A DNA stretch of 64,000 nt from DASQUK01 sp963813485 (GTDB lineage: Bacteria; Actinomycetota; Acidimicrobiia; Acidimicrobiales; VFJN01). The position numbers and the translations under genes are program-made. The notes under the pieces were generated by a model. The model searched no databases and had not been told where the DNA came from. It saw nothing but the letters and a program-made list of their open reading frames with translations. Below, piece after piece: positions 63,874-64,000 of the stretch. Where the stretch lies: assembly GCA_963813485.1 (NCBI GenBank), contig CAWEZE010000011.1, positions 1-64,000 of the forward strand. The letters are read 5' to 3'. The first letter of the stretch is position 1. Each line of letters starts with the position of its first letter.

Positions 63874-64000
63874 TCACCGTCGGACTCCCCCTGCGACGGT
63901 GGCGGCGGCCCCGGCCTTGGTCTCGTTCCCTTGATCGTCGGGCAGCACCAGGCCGATTCCCCACACCACGAGGCCGGCGGAAGCCAACGCCAGCGCCAAG
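63874..64000 (-). CDS. C-terminal end of an unidentified membrane protein, cut by window edge
   Basis: About 41 residues in an open minus-strand frame end at TGA 63874: a hydrophobic helix (LALALASAGLVVWGIGLVLP) and a polar tail (DDQGNETKAGAAATVAGGVR). The family cannot be recognised from so little. The 63691-63873 gap shows no clear gene. Confidence 0.4.
   Translation of the reverse strand, partial: LALALASAGLVVWGIGLVLPDDQGNETKAGAAATVAGGVRR

Noticed and set aside
1..64000. tRNA, rRNA, prophage or integrase genes
   Set aside because: I found no cloverleaf-like sequence with its conserved arms, no rRNA core sequence and no transposase, recombinase or phage protein in any convincing frame.

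Overview
This 64 kb window is chromosomal DNA from a high-GC, GTG-rich bacterium, almost certainly an actinobacterium. Supporting signs are the gpgS-folP2 neighbourhood, DoxX/SHOCT/LapA small membrane proteins, GlxA-type AraC regulators, NarL-type two-component systems, dodecin, and a copper CopCD/YcnI cluster beside an ECF sigma factor. An affiliation near Acidimicrobiia is a guess. I see no rRNA, tRNA, CRISPR array, transposase or prophage gene.

Layout. 1-4.0 kb: a divergent pterin/flavin-type cluster (GT4 glycosyltransferase, PTPS-like protein, BchC-like MDR oxidoreductase, RibA-RibD fusion) that looks like a pathway to an unidentified, possibly glycosylated product. 4-8.5 kb: SufR-like regulator, DoxX-like protein, ferredoxin reductase, Rieske membrane protein, DUF1028 protein. 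8.5-15.1 kb: CHRD protein, small enzymes and two tandem secreted M23 peptidases. 15.1-18.6 kb: ArsR regulator, a decayed dienelactone hydrolase and two response regulators. 18.6-25.6 kb: a minus-strand run glxA-type regulator, DJ-1, xfp, ackA, metallophosphoesterase, i.e. a phosphoketolase-acetate kinase route. 25.8-27.6 kb: gpgS and folP2. 27.8-46.3 kb: two paralogous MacB/FtsX-type ABC modules on either side of two NarL-type two-component systems, a DUF4097 protein, a secreted M23-repeat-GH19 wall hydrolase, a flavin monooxygenase and a DUF2207 protein. 46.4-59.2 kb: UspA, amidohydrolase, a DEAD-box helicase with a cold-shock tail, acyl-CoA/SDR lipid-type enzymes, M28 peptidase, dodecin and HrpB. 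59.3-63.7 kb: ECF sigma factor, zf-HC2 anti-sigma-like membrane protein, CopC-CopD and a broken ycnI.

Two overarching points. First, at least twelve genes are split by apparent one-base frameshifts while both halves keep family motifs (DEAD-box helicase, HrpB, acyl-CoA dehydrogenase, ABC ATPase, histidine kinase, CopD and others). This density argues for uncorrected sequence indels rather than mass pseudogenisation, so single broken genes here should be read with caution. Second, ycnI has its middle replaced by an antisense MFS transporter fragment whose outer edges lie by a 17-bp direct repeat. That is either a real rearrangement or an assembly chimera.

Non-coding structure worth attention: a roughly 130-bp structured element present twice (after the ferredoxin reductase and after folP2); a palindromic hairpin family with two members; a 26-bp tandem repeat with a palindromic core; a shared inverted repeat between divergent promoters of the SufR-like regulator and DoxX; and a palindrome holding back-to-back ECF-type -35 elements between the sigma and anti-sigma genes.
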